DNA of 48,359 nucleotides from Pyrinomonadaceae bacterium (lineage in GTDB: Bacteria > Acidobacteriota > Blastocatellia > Pyrinomonadales > Pyrinomonadaceae), in the NCBI GenBank assembly GCA_019186825.1, contig JABARP010000009.1, positions 1-48,359 on the forward strand. Reading direction: 5' to 3'. The notes under the pieces were generated by a model. The model saw nothing but the letters and a program-made list of their open reading frames with translations, had not been told where the DNA came from and did no database searches. Positions 34,656 to 43,435 of the stretch are shown piece after piece. Every line of letters starts with the position of its first letter. The stretch's first letter is position 1. A program made the translations under genes and the position numbers.

Positions 34656-34660
34656 AAGAG

Positions 34661-34689
34661 AATTTACTCTCCTACGAATATGTTGTCAA
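34661..34689 (-). promoter_or_regulatory. promoter of the heme oxygenase-receptor operon
   Basis: On the minus strand, a perfect TTGACA (34684-34689) is followed 17 bases later by TAAATT (34661-34666). Transcription would begin near 34654, inside the palindrome. Confidence 0.65.
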
Positions 34690-34751
34690 GGCGACGGGTC
34701 AGGCGATACAATTCGAAGAGAATATTTGACCAGCTTTCGCCTTACGATATG

Positions 34752-34781
34752 AAAAAGCCCTTGCCGATTCTCGACAAGGGC
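34752..34781 (-). terminator. intrinsic terminator after atpC
   Basis: On the minus strand GCCCTTG (34775-34781) and CAAGGGC (34757-34763) enclose a loop with an inner CGA/TCG pair, followed by five T residues. It lies 29 bases after the atpC stop and insulates the heme operon. Confidence 0.85.
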
Positions 34782-34810
34782 CTTTGTTATTACGTGTGTT
34801 TGGTCACTCT

Positions 34811-35215
34811 CTACTTCCCGGCTCCGGCTAGCGTGATCCGAGCATTTGCCGACTCCAGCTTCTGCAGGAGCGGCGCATTCTCTTCGACGGGAGACGTTGC
34901 CGCGGCCGCAAGTGCCTTTTCAGCGGCTTCGCGTTCCGTACGGGCAAGTTCTACGTCAACTTCGTCCGAAGTTTCAGCGGTGTCTGCGAGCACGGAAACC
35001 TTATTTCCGCTCACCTCGACGAAACCGCCCGAAACAGCCAGCTTCTCCGCGCCGCCCTTTTGCGAATAGCTAAGGATCCCGGGCTTCAACGCGGAGACAA
35101 GCGGAGCGTGATTCGGGAAAATACCCGCTTCCCCACTCGCTGTCGGAACGGTCACCGACTCGACCTCGGCATCGAGGACGCGCTTTTCCGGTGTAACTAT
35201 CTCGAGTTTTAGCAT
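34811..35215 (-). CDS. atpC: F1F0 ATP synthase epsilon subunit
   Basis: Central-stalk subunit that regulates ATP hydrolysis in F1. The 134 residues begin MLKLEIVTPEKRVLDAEVESVTVPT and contain the sandwich signature GEAGIFPNHAPLVSALKPG, then GGFVEVSGNKVSVLADTAE, and end in a two-helix Ala/Glu-rich tail. It follows atpD by 12 bases on the same strand, and a strong terminator follows it, so it is the last gene of a two-gene unit. Confidence 0.94.
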   Translation of the reverse strand: MLKLEIVTPEKRVLDAEVESVTVPTASGEAGIFPNHAPLVSALKPGILSYSQKGGAEKLAVSGGFVEVSGNKVSVLADTAETSDEVDVELARTEREAAEKALAAAATSPVEENAPLLQKLESANARITLAGAGK

Positions 35216-35227
35216 GTTTCCTCGCCT

Positions 35228-36793
<1,566 letters not shown>

Positions 36794-36795
36794 TT

Positions 36796-36825
36796 AGAAT
36801 AGCACAGCGTTCTCGTCGCAGGCAA
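36796..36825 (-). promoter_or_regulatory. predicted promoter of atpDC
   Basis: On the minus strand TTGCCT (36820-36825) is followed 18 bases later by TATTCT (36796-36801), placing transcription start about 50 bases before atpD. On the other strand a TTGACA at 36913-36918 may belong to phoH, but no good -10 follows it. Confidence 0.45.
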
Positions 36826-36989
36826 AGCAGAACGGGCCAAATTTGGACAAAATTCCGACCTTTCGACCTCCTTGACGTGCCCCGCGATCTTTTGCTCGCC
36901 GCATGCAACGCGTTGACATTCTTAAGGCAATTCTAGTAGCCTCAAACTAAACAGATCGGCCGTCCGCGGCGATATTAGAAAGACCCAAT

Positions 36990-37955
36990 TTGACCGACTC
37001 ACGCAAACTCGACCTTCCCGCTCAAGGCCTCAATACGCTTTTTGGCGTCCAAGACCAGAACATCAAGTTTCTCGAATCGCTGCTCGATGTCCGTATCGGC
37101 GTCCGCGGCAATGAACTGCTGATCGACGGCGAGCCGAATGATATCGCGACGGTCGAACAGATATTGAACGATTTTCGGGACGTTTTTGCCGAAGGAAACT
37201 CTTTTAGCGACAAAGAATTAAAGGACGCATTCAAGCAGATCGCCGAAGATCGGGCATACAGCCTCAAGGATCATTTTCAAAAAGCAAGATTCAACCCCTC
37301 AGGCAAAAAGACTGTCGCGCCGAAGACCGCCAACCAACGCAAATACCTCGATGCGATCGCAAAAAACGATCTTGTCTTCGGTATCGGCGTCGCAGGAACG
37401 GGCAAGAGTTTCCTGGCGGTCGCAATGGCGGTCGATGCCCTTTTCAAGAAGCAGGTCAGCCGTATCATTCTGACGCGCCCGGCGGTCGAGGCAGGCGAAC
37501 GTCTTGGCTTTTTGCCCGGCGACCTTCAAGACAAGGTCGATCCGTACCTGCGGCCGCTTTACGATGCGCTTTTTGACCTTGTCGACGGTGAGAAAGTAAC
37601 GAAGATGCTCGAAAAGCGCATCATCGAGATCGCACCGCTCGCCTTTATGCGCGGCCGCACTCTCTCGGACGCCTTTATCATCCTCGACGAGGCCCAGAAC
37701 ACGACGAGCGAGCAGATGAAGATGTTCCTTACGCGTATCGGCTTTGGATCAAAGGCCGTCGTCACCGGCGACATCACTCAGATCGATCTGCCAAGGGGCC
37801 AGAAAAGCGGCCTCAAGGAGGCGGAGCGCGTTCTAAAGGACATCGATATGATCGACTTCGTTTACTTCTCTGAAAAGGATGTCGTCCGCCACAAGCTAGT
37901 CCAAATGATCGTAAAGGCCTACGAGGAGCGTGCATCTGAACACGGAGCTGATTGA
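36990..37955 (+). CDS. PhoH-family ATPase (YbeZ-like)
   Basis: A cytoplasmic ATPase linked to ribosome maturation and RNA handling. The 321 residues contain an N-terminal KH-like region (about 15-75, [25 protein letters not shown]), then the P-loop [15 protein letters not shown] near 133, [32 protein letters not shown], and Walker [24 protein letters not shown], followed by [18 protein letters not shown]. The start is a TTG at 36990 with a weak ribosome binding site. YbeY follows after 49 bases, the conserved ybeZ-ybeY pair. Confidence 0.94.
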   Translation: MTDSRKLDLPAQGLNTLFGVQDQNIKFLESLLDVRIGVRGNELLIDGEPNDIATVEQILNDFRDVFAEGNSFSDKELKDAFKQIAEDRAYSLKDHFQKARFNPSGKKTVAPKTANQRKYLDAIAKNDLVFGIGVAGTGKSFLAVAMAVDALFKKQVSRIILTRPAVEAGERLGFLPGDLQDKVDPYLRPLYDALFDLVDGEKVTKMLEKRIIEIAPLAFMRGRTLSDAFIILDEAQNTTSEQMKMFLTRIGFGSKAVVTGDITQIDLPRGQKSGLKEAERVLKDIDMIDFVYFSEKDVVRHKLVQMIVKAYEERASEHGAD

Positions 37956-38004
37956 TCCGAACACGTCGGCAAGCTCGTTTTGCCAGACCAGGCGGTCAAA
38001 GTAA

Positions 38005-38424
38005 ATGATCCTCGACCTCCAACGCAAGGTTAAATTTGACCTCGCCACCGTCCGTGCATTCGCGGAGGCCCTTCCCGAGAACATCGACGAGGCAAAGGCG
38101 TCCGTTTTTGGCGTCGCGTTCGTTTCCGACCGGCGGATGAAAGAGTTGAATTCGACCTTTCGCGGAAAGGATTCGACCACCGACGTGCTTTCATTTCCCA
38201 ACAAACCAGAAGCATTCGAACCCGACACGAAAAACCTCGGCGATATCGTTATCTCCGCCGAACAAGCTGCAAAGCAGGCCGCCGAGAACGGCCTTTCACT
38301 CGAAACCGAGATCAAGCAGCTCATCCTCCACGGCGTCCTTCACCTTTGCGGCTACGACCACGAAACCGACAATGGCGAGATGAACGCCCTCGAACTCGAA
38401 CTCCGCGACAAACTCAGGATCTAG
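38005..38424 (+). CDS. ybeY: endoribonuclease YbeY
   Basis: Zinc-dependent endoribonuclease needed for 16S rRNA 3' end maturation and ribosome quality control. The 139 residues end with the metal site HGVLHLCGYDHE, whose three histidines bind zinc, and contain FVSDRRMKELNSTFRGKDSTTDVLSFP before it and LGDIVIS in the middle, all family hallmarks. It directly follows phoH. In many bacteria a CorC-like gene comes next; here a repeat-filled gap and zwf intervene. Confidence 0.94.
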   Translation: MILDLQRKVKFDLATVRAFAEALPENIDEAKASVFGVAFVSDRRMKELNSTFRGKDSTTDVLSFPNKPEAFEPDTKNLGDIVISAEQAAKQAAENGLSLETEIKQLILHGVLHLCGYDHETDNGEMNALELELRDKLRI

Positions 38425-39015
38425 AGCAGAATGGCCCACCGTGTCCCGGCCGAATTGTGTCCGTAGCCCGCACGTCAGGGATCAAGACTAGGCTTCAACT
38501 CGTGTCCGTAGCCCGCACGTCAGTGAGGGCTCAGCGTGACTTCCACTTCGCCTCCTTCGCGGGCTTCACTTTGCGTCCTTTGCGTTTCCCACCGATCCAA
38601 GACGCAAACGGCCAACAACACCTCGGAGGCGGCTTGTCGCCGACAAGGCTCTGTCGCGCGTGTCACACCCTCCGGGATAAATCGATCCGTCGCCGTGCTA
38701 TGAACATTCCGCTCCTGACGGAGCTGAAAGCGCTTCTCGAAGCGGGTCGAACAGACAGTTTGGATCGCACTCCGTTCGCCTTGTACGTCTGCATAATTCA
38801 ATTGTCAAAGACCAAGGTCAACCTCATCGACCAAAACCAGAATACCCATCCATCCCGCACATTGGAAGGACAAACCGCACAGAATGCACGAAACGACACA
38901 AAATGCACAAATTGATACAAAATGCACAGAATGCACAAAATCGATTCCCCGGCTATTGGGGCCGGCTTCTGCAGGCCTTTCGGGCCGATATGATAATCTG
39001 TAGCTCTAACTTCTT
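38425..39015. repeat. repeat-filled intergenic region between ybeY and zwf
   Basis: This 591-base gap has no convincing gene. It holds two 22-base units of GTGTCCGTAGCCCGCACGTC-type sequence (38457-38478 and 38502-38523, 45 bases apart), the second copy of the 106-base block (38624-38730, matching 18009-18114), including a GCTCC/GGAGC hairpin near 38711-38724, and a short A-rich series of AAAATGCACA-like units at about 38888-38940. A TATGAT just before zwf could be a -10 element, but no -35 is clear. Confidence 0.7.
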
Positions 39016-40527
39016 ATGCCACAAACGACCAAAGTTACGGATGCGTGCGTGATGGTGATCTTCGGCGCGACCGGCGACCTTACAAAACGCAAACTACTGC
39101 CTGCCCTGTACAACCTCGCAAAAGGCGACTTTCTGCCGCATAAGTTCGCGATCGTCGGCGTTGGCCGCCAGGAGATGACGAGCGAGGAATTTCGCAAGAT
39201 GGTCATCAGCGACCTGAAAGAGTTCTTGCCGCAGCCACCGGATGACAAGCTTCTCTCGTGGTTCGAGGAACGCTCTTATTACACGGGTGGCGACTTTGAC
39301 GATGATAAGAAGCTCTTCACCGACCTGAAGGCTTTGCTCGGTGATGTTACGACAACGCACCAGATACCGGAGGATTATTTCTTCTATCTTGCGACGCCGC
39401 CGCAACTTTTCGCGACCGTTACGCAGAAGGTCGTGAAGAACGGTCTCGGCAAGGAGGAAAACGGCAATTGGCGTCGTTTTGTTTACGAAAAGCCGTTCGG
39501 ACGCGACCTCGAATCCGCTAAGAAGCTGAACGCGGCATTAGTAAAGTTGATCAAGGAAGACCAGATCTACCGCATCGATCACTATTTGGGCAAGGAAACG
39601 GTACAGAACATTTTGGTCTTCCGTTTCGGCAACTCGATCTTCGAACCGATCTGGAATCGAAACTATGTCGATCACGTTCAGATCACCGTGGCCGAGACGC
39701 TCGGTGTTGAGAAACGCGGCGGCTATTACGACTCTGCAGGAGCAATGCGGGATATGATCCCGAATCACCTCTTCCAACTGACAACTCTTACGGCGATGGA
39801 ACCGCCCGTTTCATTCGAAGCTCACGCCGTCCGCGATGAACAGGCAAAGATCCTCCACGCGATACAGCAATTCAGCGACGAAGATGTTCTCCGCCGTGCC
39901 GTTCGCGGCCAATACGGTGCGGGAAAGGTCAACAACGTCGATGTCCCGGCCTATCGTGACGAACCGAACGTCTTACCGAGCTCGAACACGGAGACCTTTG
40001 CCGCCTTAAAGCTCTCGATCGACAACTGGCGTTGGGCAGGCGTGCCCTTCTACCTGCGGACAGGCAAGCGTCTAAAAGCTCGTCACTCGAGCATCGTTAT
40101 TCAGTTCAAGGCGGCTCCGTTCGTCCTGTTTCGCGATACGCCTGTCGAAAAGCTGACAACGAATCGCCTCGTCATTCACATCCAGCCGGACGAAGGCATT
40201 ACGCTTCATTTCGGAGCGAAGATCCCCGGGCCGGTCGTCAACGTCGGCGCCGTCGATATGGATTTCAACTACGTCGAACACTTCGGAGAGCAGATCGCGA
40301 CCGGCTATGAACGCCTCTTGTATGACTGCATGATCGGCGACGCAACGCTCTTCCAACGTGCGGATATGGTCGAGGCGGCTTGGAGAGTCGTAACGCCGAT
40401 ACTGGACGTCTGGCAGGCAATACCGCCGCGTGGATTCCCTAACTATGAATCCGGCTCGTGGGGACCGCCCGACGCCGACAAGCTTCTGACGGACGACGGC
40501 CGTGAGTGGAAGAACATAAACGAGTAG
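39016..40527 (+). CDS. zwf: glucose-6-phosphate 1-dehydrogenase
   Basis: First enzyme of the oxidative pentose phosphate route, making NADPH and 6-phosphogluconolactone. The 503 residues show the dinucleotide-binding [19 protein letters not shown] near 14, [26 protein letters not shown], and the active-site [21 protein letters not shown] near 182, with the C-terminal domain [12 protein letters not shown] and [15 protein letters not shown]. The usual partners pgl and gnd are not in the window. The stop codon is immediately followed by the ATG of the CorC-like gene, so the two are probably cotranscribed. Confidence 0.96.
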   Translation: MPQTTKVTDACVMVIFGATGDLTKRKLLPALYNLAKGDFLPHKFAIVGVGRQEMTSEEFRKMVISDLKEFLPQPPDDKLLSWFEERSYYTGGDFDDDKKLFTDLKALLGDVTTTHQIPEDYFFYLATPPQLFATVTQKVVKNGLGKEENGNWRRFVYEKPFGRDLESAKKLNAALVKLIKEDQIYRIDHYLGKETVQNILVFRFGNSIFEPIWNRNYVDHVQITVAETLGVEKRGGYYDSAGAMRDMIPNHLFQLTTLTAMEPPVSFEAHAVRDEQAKILHAIQQFSDEDVLRRAVRGQYGAGKVNNVDVPAYRDEPNVLPSSNTETFAALKLSIDNWRWAGVPFYLRTGKRLKARHSSIVIQFKAAPFVLFRDTPVEKLTTNRLVIHIQPDEGITLHFGAKIPGPVVNVGAVDMDFNYVEHFGEQIATGYERLLYDCMIGDATLFQRADMVEAAWRVVTPILDVWQAIPPRGFPNYESGSWGPPDADKLLTDDGREWKNINE

Positions 40528-41823
40528 ATGCAACTCCAGATACTGATCGCTGCCGTTCTGCTCCTTCTCCTCGTCTTTTTGGCGACGATCGATCTCGCAT
40601 TCGCTTACCTTTCCGACGTAGCATTACGTCGGCTTGTTTCGGACATCGAGGCGGCCGAAGATCACCGGTCCGCGACGCTCCTGCGCGACATTCTCGATGA
40701 CCGGCCGCGATTCCGCTTCACTCTATCCCTGATCCTCCAGATCACGCTCATCGCGTTCATCGTTCTGATCACGCTCATTCTGCTCGAAGCTCTACCAGAA
40801 CGCACTACCTTTATCGCTGCATTTATCCTGGGGGCGTTTGCTGCCGTATTTGGTCGTCAGATCCTGCCCAGGTTGATCGTAAGGCACGAGACGGAGAAGA
40901 AGCTTCTAGCGCTTCTCCCCGCCGTTCGCCCAATATTCGTTTTCGGTAAGTGGATCACCTCGCCTTTCTCTTTTCGAATGGCAAAAGACGATTCGAAGAT
41001 CGAAATGTCGGTTACGCCCGATGCCTCGACCGAGGATGCGGACAATGCAGACGAATTGAATGCGCTGATCGAGGTCGGCGAGGCCGAGGGCATCATCGAA
41101 GAGAAGGACCGCGAGCTTATCGAGACGATGATCGAATTTAGCGACACGATCGCCGCTGACATCATGACGCCTCGAACCGAGATCGTTTCGATCCGTAACG
41201 ATGCGACGATCCGCGACGCGCGTGACCTGATGATCGAAGAAAAATACTCGCGGCTCCCTGTTTATCGCGACACGATCGACAATATCGAAGGCATTATTTA
41301 CGTCCGCGACCTGCTGCACGCCTGGGCAGAAGGAATGGACCAGATGTCCGTCTCGCAGGTAATGCGACCGACGCTTTTCGTGCCCGAGACAAAGCCTGCG
41401 GACGAATTGTTGAAGATACTTCAGCTTAATCACGCGCAGATCGCCGTCGTGATCGATGAATACGGCGGTGTCGCCGGCCTGATCAGCGTTGAAGATATCC
41501 TCGAGGAGATCGTCGGTGAGATAGAAGATGAGGATACGCAGCCCGAAGAGATCATCGAGATAATCGAAGGTTCAGACGGATATTACGACGTCCTTGGCTC
41601 GACTGAGATAGACAAGATCGAGCATCTTTTCGGCCTTGAGCTTGAGGACGAAGATTTCACGACGATCGCCGGCCTCGTGACGAGCGATGTCGGTTATGTT
41701 CCAAAGGTCGGTGAGAAACTTTCACTTCGCGGACTCGACATCGAGGTGATCAAAGCGGACGAGAAACGCATACAGGTCCTTCGGCTGAAGCCTGCTGAAA
41801 CGCCGCCCGCTCCCGAAGAATAG
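40528..41823 (+). CDS. CorC/HlyC-type transporter-associated protein (CBS domains)
   Basis: An inner-membrane protein of 431 residues with a CNNM-like layout. The N-terminal third has three or four hydrophobic helices (about 3-30, 65-90, 95-112). It is followed by a cytoplasmic CBS pair (about 190-345, with MTPRTEIVSIRND, YSRLPVYRDTIDNIEGIIYVRDLL and VVIDEYGGVAGLISVEDILEEIVGEI) and a CorC_HlyC domain at the end (YYDVLGSTEIDKIEHLFGL, FTTIAGLVTSDVGYVP). Relatives are linked to magnesium or cobalt resistance, and in E. coli the ybeX relative is linked to ribosome integrity. It starts at the base after the zwf stop. It is normally a neighbour of ybeZ-ybeY. Confidence 0.9.
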   Translation: MQLQILIAAVLLLLLVFLATIDLAFAYLSDVALRRLVSDIEAAEDHRSATLLRDILDDRPRFRFTLSLILQITLIAFIVLITLILLEALPERTTFIAAFILGAFAAVFGRQILPRLIVRHETEKKLLALLPAVRPIFVFGKWITSPFSFRMAKDDSKIEMSVTPDASTEDADNADELNALIEVGEAEGIIEEKDRELIETMIEFSDTIAADIMTPRTEIVSIRNDATIRDARDLMIEEKYSRLPVYRDTIDNIEGIIYVRDLLHAWAEGMDQMSVSQVMRPTLFVPETKPADELLKILQLNHAQIAVVIDEYGGVAGLISVEDILEEIVGEIEDEDTQPEEIIEIIEGSDGYYDVLGSTEIDKIEHLFGLELEDEDFTTIAGLVTSDVGYVPKVGEKLSLRGLDIEVIKADEKRIQVLRLKPAETPPAPEE

Positions 41824-41850
41824 ACGAAGATAGGAATACAGAGAGAACAA

Positions 41851-42354
41851 ATGAAGTTGCAAGCAAAGGTCGGTGATGAAACATCCGAGGTCTCTATAAA
41901 GAACGGGGCGGGACGAGGCTACGCCGAGATCGATGGACGCACTTACGAGTTTGATGCCCTTGAACCCGAGGCCGGGCAATTCAGCATACGGCTCGCAGAT
42001 GGTCGGAAGATCGAGGCACGAGTCTCACTTGATGCAGAAGGCCGATCTCTTGTCTGGATCGATGGCCGTTCTATCGAGGTGGAATTGATCGACCCGAAAA
42101 GGCTTCGCGGTACGGGAGGTTCGTCTTCGGAAACCGCCGGTGTTGCGGATATCAAGACAGCGATGCCGGGAAAGGTAGTCCGCCTGATCGCCTCAGTCGG
42201 CGATACTGTTGAGAAAGGCGATGGCGTCATTGTGGTCGAGGCTATGAAGATGCAGAACGAGATCAAAGCCCCGAAGAACGGTACCGTTACCTCGATCCGC
42301 GTCGCCGAAGGCGACACAGTTGACCCGGGCCAGACCTTGCTCTCTATTGAGTAG
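41851..42354 (+). CDS. biotin carboxyl carrier protein
   Basis: A 167-residue carrier whose C-terminal 75 residues are a biotinyl domain: IKTAMPGKVVRLIASVGDTVEKGD, then the biotinylation site VEAMKMQNEIKAP, then VRVAEGDTVDPGQTLL-like ending. The N-terminal part (about 1-90) is a beta domain with GRTYEFDALEPEAGQ, as in acyl-CoA carboxylase carrier subunits that act with a separate carboxylase and carboxyltransferase. Neither partner is adjacent, so the target, acetyl- or propionyl-CoA carboxylase or another, is unknown. It is 27 bases after the CorC-like gene and overlaps the convergent pheA end by 11 bases. Confidence 0.88.
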   Translation: MKLQAKVGDETSEVSIKNGAGRGYAEIDGRTYEFDALEPEAGQFSIRLADGRKIEARVSLDAEGRSLVWIDGRSIEVELIDPKRLRGTGGSSSETAGVADIKTAMPGKVVRLIASVGDTVEKGDGVIVVEAMKMQNEIKAPKNGTVTSIRVAEGDTVDPGQTLLSIE

Positions 42355-43222
42355 CCGCCGTTAGGACGACGAACGTCGTAGCGTTGTCCTCCCTGTCGGC
42401 GATATCCCGCTTGAGAATAACGCCGCCGTAAAGTTCGGCCGCTGCTTCGCTGCAGATCGCAGCCGAATGCACGTCGTTGTTCCAAACAATATCTCGGAGA
42501 CTCGCCGCCGTATCGACCGATTCAACCGCAGAAAGCTGCGGGTTCGCGGAGAGAAATTCTGTGCATTGCCGCAAAGCCTCCGGGTGAGAAACGACATGTG
42601 TGATCTCATCCATGGAAGCCTTCACCGCACCTGCCAACACATGGCGAACCGCGACCTTTACTGTCGCCTTTACGTCAATGTCATCAGCATCCAGATGCTC
42701 TTTCGTAGATGTGATCTCGCCAACGATCGTATTCGACTTCGGGATCACGGCGAACTCGGCCCTTCCCGAACGCAAAAGAGCAAATGCTTCGTCGAAGGTA
42801 TCGCATCCGAGGATCTCGATGTTCGAGCCCAACGCTTCGAGTGCTGCCGCCTCGCTGTAGGAACCTCGCGTGCCTTGGATCGCAACTTTCGTCAATGAGC
42901 AATCGTCATCGACCGATTGCTCACGCATCTGTTCGACAGCCTGCACGCGGCGTGATTCTGCGAGAATCGCCTCATAGATCTGATCGACGACACGCGAATC
43001 CACTACGCCGACACTCAAGTTTCGAACTCGGTCAAAGATCCGCATCTCGCGTTCCCGGTCGCGTATCGGCGTGCCAGATAGATGCTTCAACCGCGATATC
43101 TCGCGAGCGATCTGTGCCCGTTTCGCCAGCAGGCCGACGATCTCACTGTCCACGTCATCAATTTGCTTTCGCCAATCGTTTAGATCCATATACAAAATCA
43201 GAAAAGGCCGTGAATCTATCAT
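42344..43222 (-). CDS. pheA: chorismate mutase / prephenate dehydratase PheA without ACT domain
   Basis: Bifunctional enzyme making phenylpyruvate from chorismate. The N-terminal AroQ chorismate mutase (about residues 12-105) keeps its active-site pattern: WRKQID, LLAKRAQIA, RLK, RDREREMRIFDRV and the closing VQAVEQ Gln. The dehydratase part (about 120-290) has IQGTRGSYSEAAAL, HPEALRQCTEFL and SEAAAELYGG. The usual PIENT reads PKSNT, and the TRF motif reads TTF, with the key Asn and Thr kept. It stops right there, with no C-terminal ACT domain for Phe feedback. The ATG at 43222 has AAGG six bases upstream but lies within the attenuator hairpin; the ATG at 43189 (MDLNDWRKQ) comes after the hairpin and lacks a ribosome binding site. 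Confidence 0.88.
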   Translation of the reverse strand: MIDSRPFLILYMDLNDWRKQIDDVDSEIVGLLAKRAQIAREISRLKHLSGTPIRDREREMRIFDRVRNLSVGVVDSRVVDQIYEAILAESRRVQAVEQMREQSVDDDCSLTKVAIQGTRGSYSEAAALEALGSNIEILGCDTFDEAFALLRSGRAEFAVIPKSNTIVGEITSTKEHLDADDIDVKATVKVAVRHVLAGAVKASMDEITHVVSHPEALRQCTEFLSANPQLSAVESVDTAASLRDIVWNNDVHSAAICSEAAAELYGGVILKRDIADREDNATTFVVLTAATQ

Positions 43223-43232
43223 TCACGGCCTT
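43200..43232 (-). terminator. phenylalanine attenuator terminator hairpin
   Basis: On the minus strand AAGGCCGTGAAT and ATTCACGGCCTT (43221-43232 and 43204-43215) form a perfect 12-bp stem with a 5-base loop, followed by TTTTCTGATTTT. It lies 26 bases after the stop of the Phe-rich leader peptide. It also ends the bshC-mutL transcript. The 5' arm contains the AAGG and reaches into the ATG at 43222, so folding would hide a possible pheA start. Confidence 0.85.
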
Positions 43233-43258
43233 CATCTCGAAACTTTTAGTGTCTTTAC

Positions 43259-43348
43259 CTACATTTTGACACAGCTTCCGACCGCATTCTGCGAAAAGTT
43301 CGCAAAATAGCTGTTAAAGAAGCTAAAGCCAAAAGTGTTGAATGTCAT
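43259..43348 (-). CDS. Phe-rich leader peptide of the pheA attenuator
   Basis: A 29-codon frame, ATG at 43346-43348 to TAG at 43259-43261. Residues 3, 6, 8, 10, 11, 15 and 18 are Phe and residue 14 is Tyr: MTFNTFGFSFFNSYFANF, then a Phe-free end. A GGAG (43363-43366) lies 14 bases upstream, and a 7-codon frame (MEFRERR) stops on the leader's own ATG (ATGA). The run of Phe codons, the position between a promoter and a terminator hairpin, and the target gene pheA match the design of pheL-type leader peptides in enterobacteria. Translation would stall at the Phe codons when charged tRNA-Phe is scarce. Confidence 0.85.
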   Translation of the reverse strand: MTFNTFGFSFFNSYFANFSQNAVGSCVKM

Positions 43349-43373
43349 CGTCGTTCTCTGAACTCCATCTAGA

Positions 43374-43402
43374 AAAATAAAGGTTTCGTGCGGATTGGTC
43401 AA
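43374..43402 (-). promoter_or_regulatory. promoter of the pheA leader
   Basis: On the minus strand TTGACC (43397-43402) is followed 17 bases later by TATTTT (43374-43379). Transcription would begin near 43367, just before the leader's GGAG, giving a leader RNA of about 165 bases up to the terminator. The promoter lies after the mutL stop, so it is dedicated to the leader and pheA. Confidence 0.65.
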
Positions 43403-43435
43403 GTGGAATTTTCGAGAAGTAGCGCCCGGTCCGAT

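Noticed and set aside
38346..38915. Long open frame of 189 codons over the ybeY end and the repeat field
   Set aside because: It overlaps ybeY in another frame, has a repeat-derived Arg/Pro-rich sequence and no recognisable motif.
43346..43368. Seven-codon frame MEFRERR just before the Phe leader, as the real leader peptide
   Set aside because: It has no Phe codons. It ends on the leader's own ATG and may only couple translation.
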